Both the position numbers and the translations under genes were made by a program. From positions 1 through 5,818 of the forward strand of contig DBTH01000067.1 in assembly GCA_002306945.1 (NCBI GenBank): a stretch of DNA of 5,818 bases, given 5' to 3'. The DNA is from Methylacidiphilaceae bacterium UBA1321 (lineage in GTDB: Bacteria > Verrucomicrobiota > Verrucomicrobiia > Methylacidiphilales > UBA1321). Under the pieces are notes generated by a model, which was not told the origin of the DNA, ran no database searches, and was given only the letters and a program-made list of their open reading frames with translations. The stretch's first letter is position 1. Each line of letters begins with the position of its first letter. This document shows, in pieces, positions 4,445-5,818 of this stretch.

Positions 4445-4978
4445 ATGGGAGCATTGGTCATCAAGTCGTGGGCGGTCAAAAACGAACCGATCGATTCCGA
4501 AAACACATATATAGAAATCGTCGGTCGCCAGGGGGGATTGATAGCGTGGCTGTTCACTCTGCTGGGCATTGACGTCACGACAAAGTTGCGGATCACCAGC
4601 GAAAAGATCGAATTCTCCGACTCGTCGCTTGCGGGTACCAATCATCGTCTCATCCCGTTGGAGAGCGTTTGCTCCACCTATTACGGCTATTTCAAACCGT
4701 GGCTGGCTTGCCTGATCTGGGGACTGGTTTTTATACCGCTAACCTTCGGGATCAGTGTCATTGCCGCCATGATCTATTATTTTCTCAACCGCCGTCTGAC
4801 GGTTGGCTTCGTCGAGGACAGCGGCGTCATCAATGGCATCCAGTTCAAACGCTCGGTCATCGAAAACATCGACGTGAATGAAGAGGCCACCCGGCAGGTT
4901 TGTGAATTGACCGAGGCGCTGATCGATTTCAAGAAACGCCGCTACATTCCCGCTGCTCCGGCCGACCCCGCCGCTTGA
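4445..4978 (+). CDS. Conserved-looking membrane protein of unknown function
   Basis: I do not recognise a named family. The product is 177 residues. Residues 1-86 are a soluble, strand-rich part with the motif GRQGGLIAWLFTLLGID (27-43) and KLRITSEKIEF (47-57), resembling the way small PH-like or bPH2-type domains precede a membrane segment. Residues 87-113 form a long hydrophobic stretch (one long helix, or a hairpin broken at P98/G102), followed by NRR at 115-117. The remainder is a second soluble part (LTVGFVEDSGVINGIQFKRS, then a helix ending in FKKRR) with an Ala/Pro-rich tail. I chose ATG 4445 because a strong AGGAG lies 8 nt upstream; a TTG at 4409 is in frame but starts in G-rich leader. 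It lies after a terminator, so it is probably a separate unit, possibly with the cyclase 64 nt downstream. Confidence 0.8.
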   Translation: MGALVIKSWAVKNEPIDSENTYIEIVGRQGGLIAWLFTLLGIDVTTKLRITSEKIEFSDSSLAGTNHRLIPLESVCSTYYGYFKPWLACLIWGLVFIPLTFGISVIAAMIYYFLNRRLTVGFVEDSGVINGIQFKRSVIENIDVNEEATRQVCELTEALIDFKKRRYIPAAPADPAA

Positions 4979-5042
4979 ACGCCGGCTGGCAGCGTTTTCT
5001 CCGGGATTGCATTGACCTCGTGGTGGTGAGAATCTTGACAGT

Positions 5043-5818
5043 ATGACGGAACCGTCCGCTTCCGATTCCCAGGCCCGGGCCAGCCATGCCGAGGGTATCT
5101 TCGCGCGTTACGTTTCTCCCGAGATAGCCGAGCAGATTTTGCGTTCGGGCGGGACTGCTCCTCTGGCCAACGTTCGCGCCGCCGTTCTCTTTTGCGATAT
5201 CCGGGGATTTACCGCCTATGCGGACAAGAAACCGCCCGGCGAAGTCGCCCACTTGCTGGCCGATTACTGGGAGCGCATTGTCCTGATCTCGGCGGCGCAG
5301 GGTGGCACCGTGAACAAATTTATCGGCGACGGCGCGCTGGTTCTCTTTGGTGTGCCAACCGAAATTCCCACTCCCGTGCATGCCGCGGCGCAAGTGGCGC
5401 TGGCCTTGCAACCGGGGCTGGACGCGCTTCTGAGGCCGCTCGGTCTGAGTTTGGGTATCGGGCTGCACTACGGCGATGTGATTGCGGGGGAGATCGGTTT
5501 TGGCGAACGTTGCGAATACACCGTCATCGGCACAACGGTCAACCTGGCCTCGCGGCTGCAATCGCTTAACAAGGAACTCGGTTCGCGCATTCTGGTCAGC
5601 GATGCAGTGCGGCGCGAAATCGGCGATCAATTTTTCTGCCGTGCCCTCGGCTCGATTCCCATCCGGGGGCTGTCCGATCCGGTCGAAGTCTTCGAATTGC
5701 TCGGCAGTAATATCGCTGCCCTACCGAAGGGGACGAAGGGAGTGGGCTCGTTGTTTGGCAAACTTCTGGAGCTGATCCAAAGCCGTTTGGCCCAGCTTAG
5801 CCGTAACTATTCAAAACC
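5043..5818 (+). CDS. Class III adenylate/guanylate cyclase, probably IIIb adenylyl cyclase (3' end beyond the window)
   Basis: The enzyme makes a cyclic nucleotide, most likely cAMP from ATP. The visible 258 residues start with a short tail and the common linker RYVSPEIAEQIL (22-33), then the catalytic domain. Metal-binding D52 is in FCDIRGFT and D96 in FIGDG. K92 in NKFIGD and T160 in EYTVIG occupy the adenine-selecting positions; the Lys/Thr pair is typical of class IIIb cyclases such as CyaB1. N167 and R171 in VNLASRL match the transition-state residues. No catalytic residue is missing. There is no membrane segment or sensor domain before the cyclase domain, so it looks soluble unless the unseen C-terminus adds modules. 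ATG 5043 is the only start: an in-frame stop lies at 5013-5015 with no alternative start between. The ribosome-binding site (GGTGAG) is weak. No bicarbonate response can be demonstrated here. Confidence 0.93.
   Translation, partial: MTEPSASDSQARASHAEGIFARYVSPEIAEQILRSGGTAPLANVRAAVLFCDIRGFTAYADKKPPGEVAHLLADYWERIVLISAAQGGTVNKFIGDGALVLFGVPTEIPTPVHAAAQVALALQPGLDALLRPLGLSLGIGLHYGDVIAGEIGFGERCEYTVIGTTVNLASRLQSLNKELGSRILVSDAVRREIGDQFFCRALGSIPIRGLSDPVEVFELLGSNIAALPKGTKGVGSLFGKLLELIQSRLAQLSRNYSK

Noticed and set aside
4929..5630. 233-codon minus-strand open frame opposite the cyclase
   Set aside because: The plus-strand frame carries all class III cyclase catalytic motifs; the antisense product is low-complexity and unrecognisable.

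Overview
The window comes from a bacterium, most plausibly Verrucomicrobiota (Opitutae-like). This is inferred from the style of the chemoreceptor (a WTIGKRV start, and the SQSLAEGASEQAASLEE run) and of the CheW (KYLTFRL, YGLSVLKVREII). I cannot confirm the taxonomy without a search. Coding regions are moderately GC-rich, while the long divergent intergenic region is AT-rich with many T-runs.

Layout. Positions 1-1573 (minus strand) hold a chemotaxis pair: cheW, then the first 330 codons of a methyl-accepting chemotaxis protein that runs off the left edge. Positions 1574-2234 are a divergent control region. Its left part carries a candidate cheW promoter and palindrome, its centre is AT-rich with several dyads, and its right part has an exact TTGACA box and a complete SAM-I (S-box) riboswitch at 2035-2164. 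Positions 2235-4288 (plus strand) are the riboswitch-controlled genes: a threonine-synthase-like PLP enzyme, a CysO/MoaD-type sulfur-carrier protein ending in Gly-Gly, and a stand-alone NIL-domain protein, closed by a probable intrinsic terminator at 4311-4340. Positions 4445-4978 encode a 177-residue predicted membrane protein of unknown function. Positions 5043-5818 encode a class III (IIIb-type) nucleotidyl cyclase cut by the right edge.

Main point. The three riboswitch-linked genes look like one sulfur-amino-acid unit. A SAM-I aptamer normally shuts off methionine or SAM supply genes. The carrier closely resembles CysO, which delivers sulfur as a protein thiocarboxylate. NIL domains are known from the methionine-binding end of MetN and from NIL-ferredoxin proteins of an alternative homocysteine route. 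The 'threonine synthase' has a modified active-site loop (TLSFKDRVV rather than the usual TGSFKDRG). My inference is that it uses an activated homoserine, probably O-phosphohomoserine, plus carrier thiocarboxylate to make homocysteine. It may therefore not be the cell's threonine synthase. The riboswitch and gene identities can be read from the sequence; the reaction is a hypothesis.
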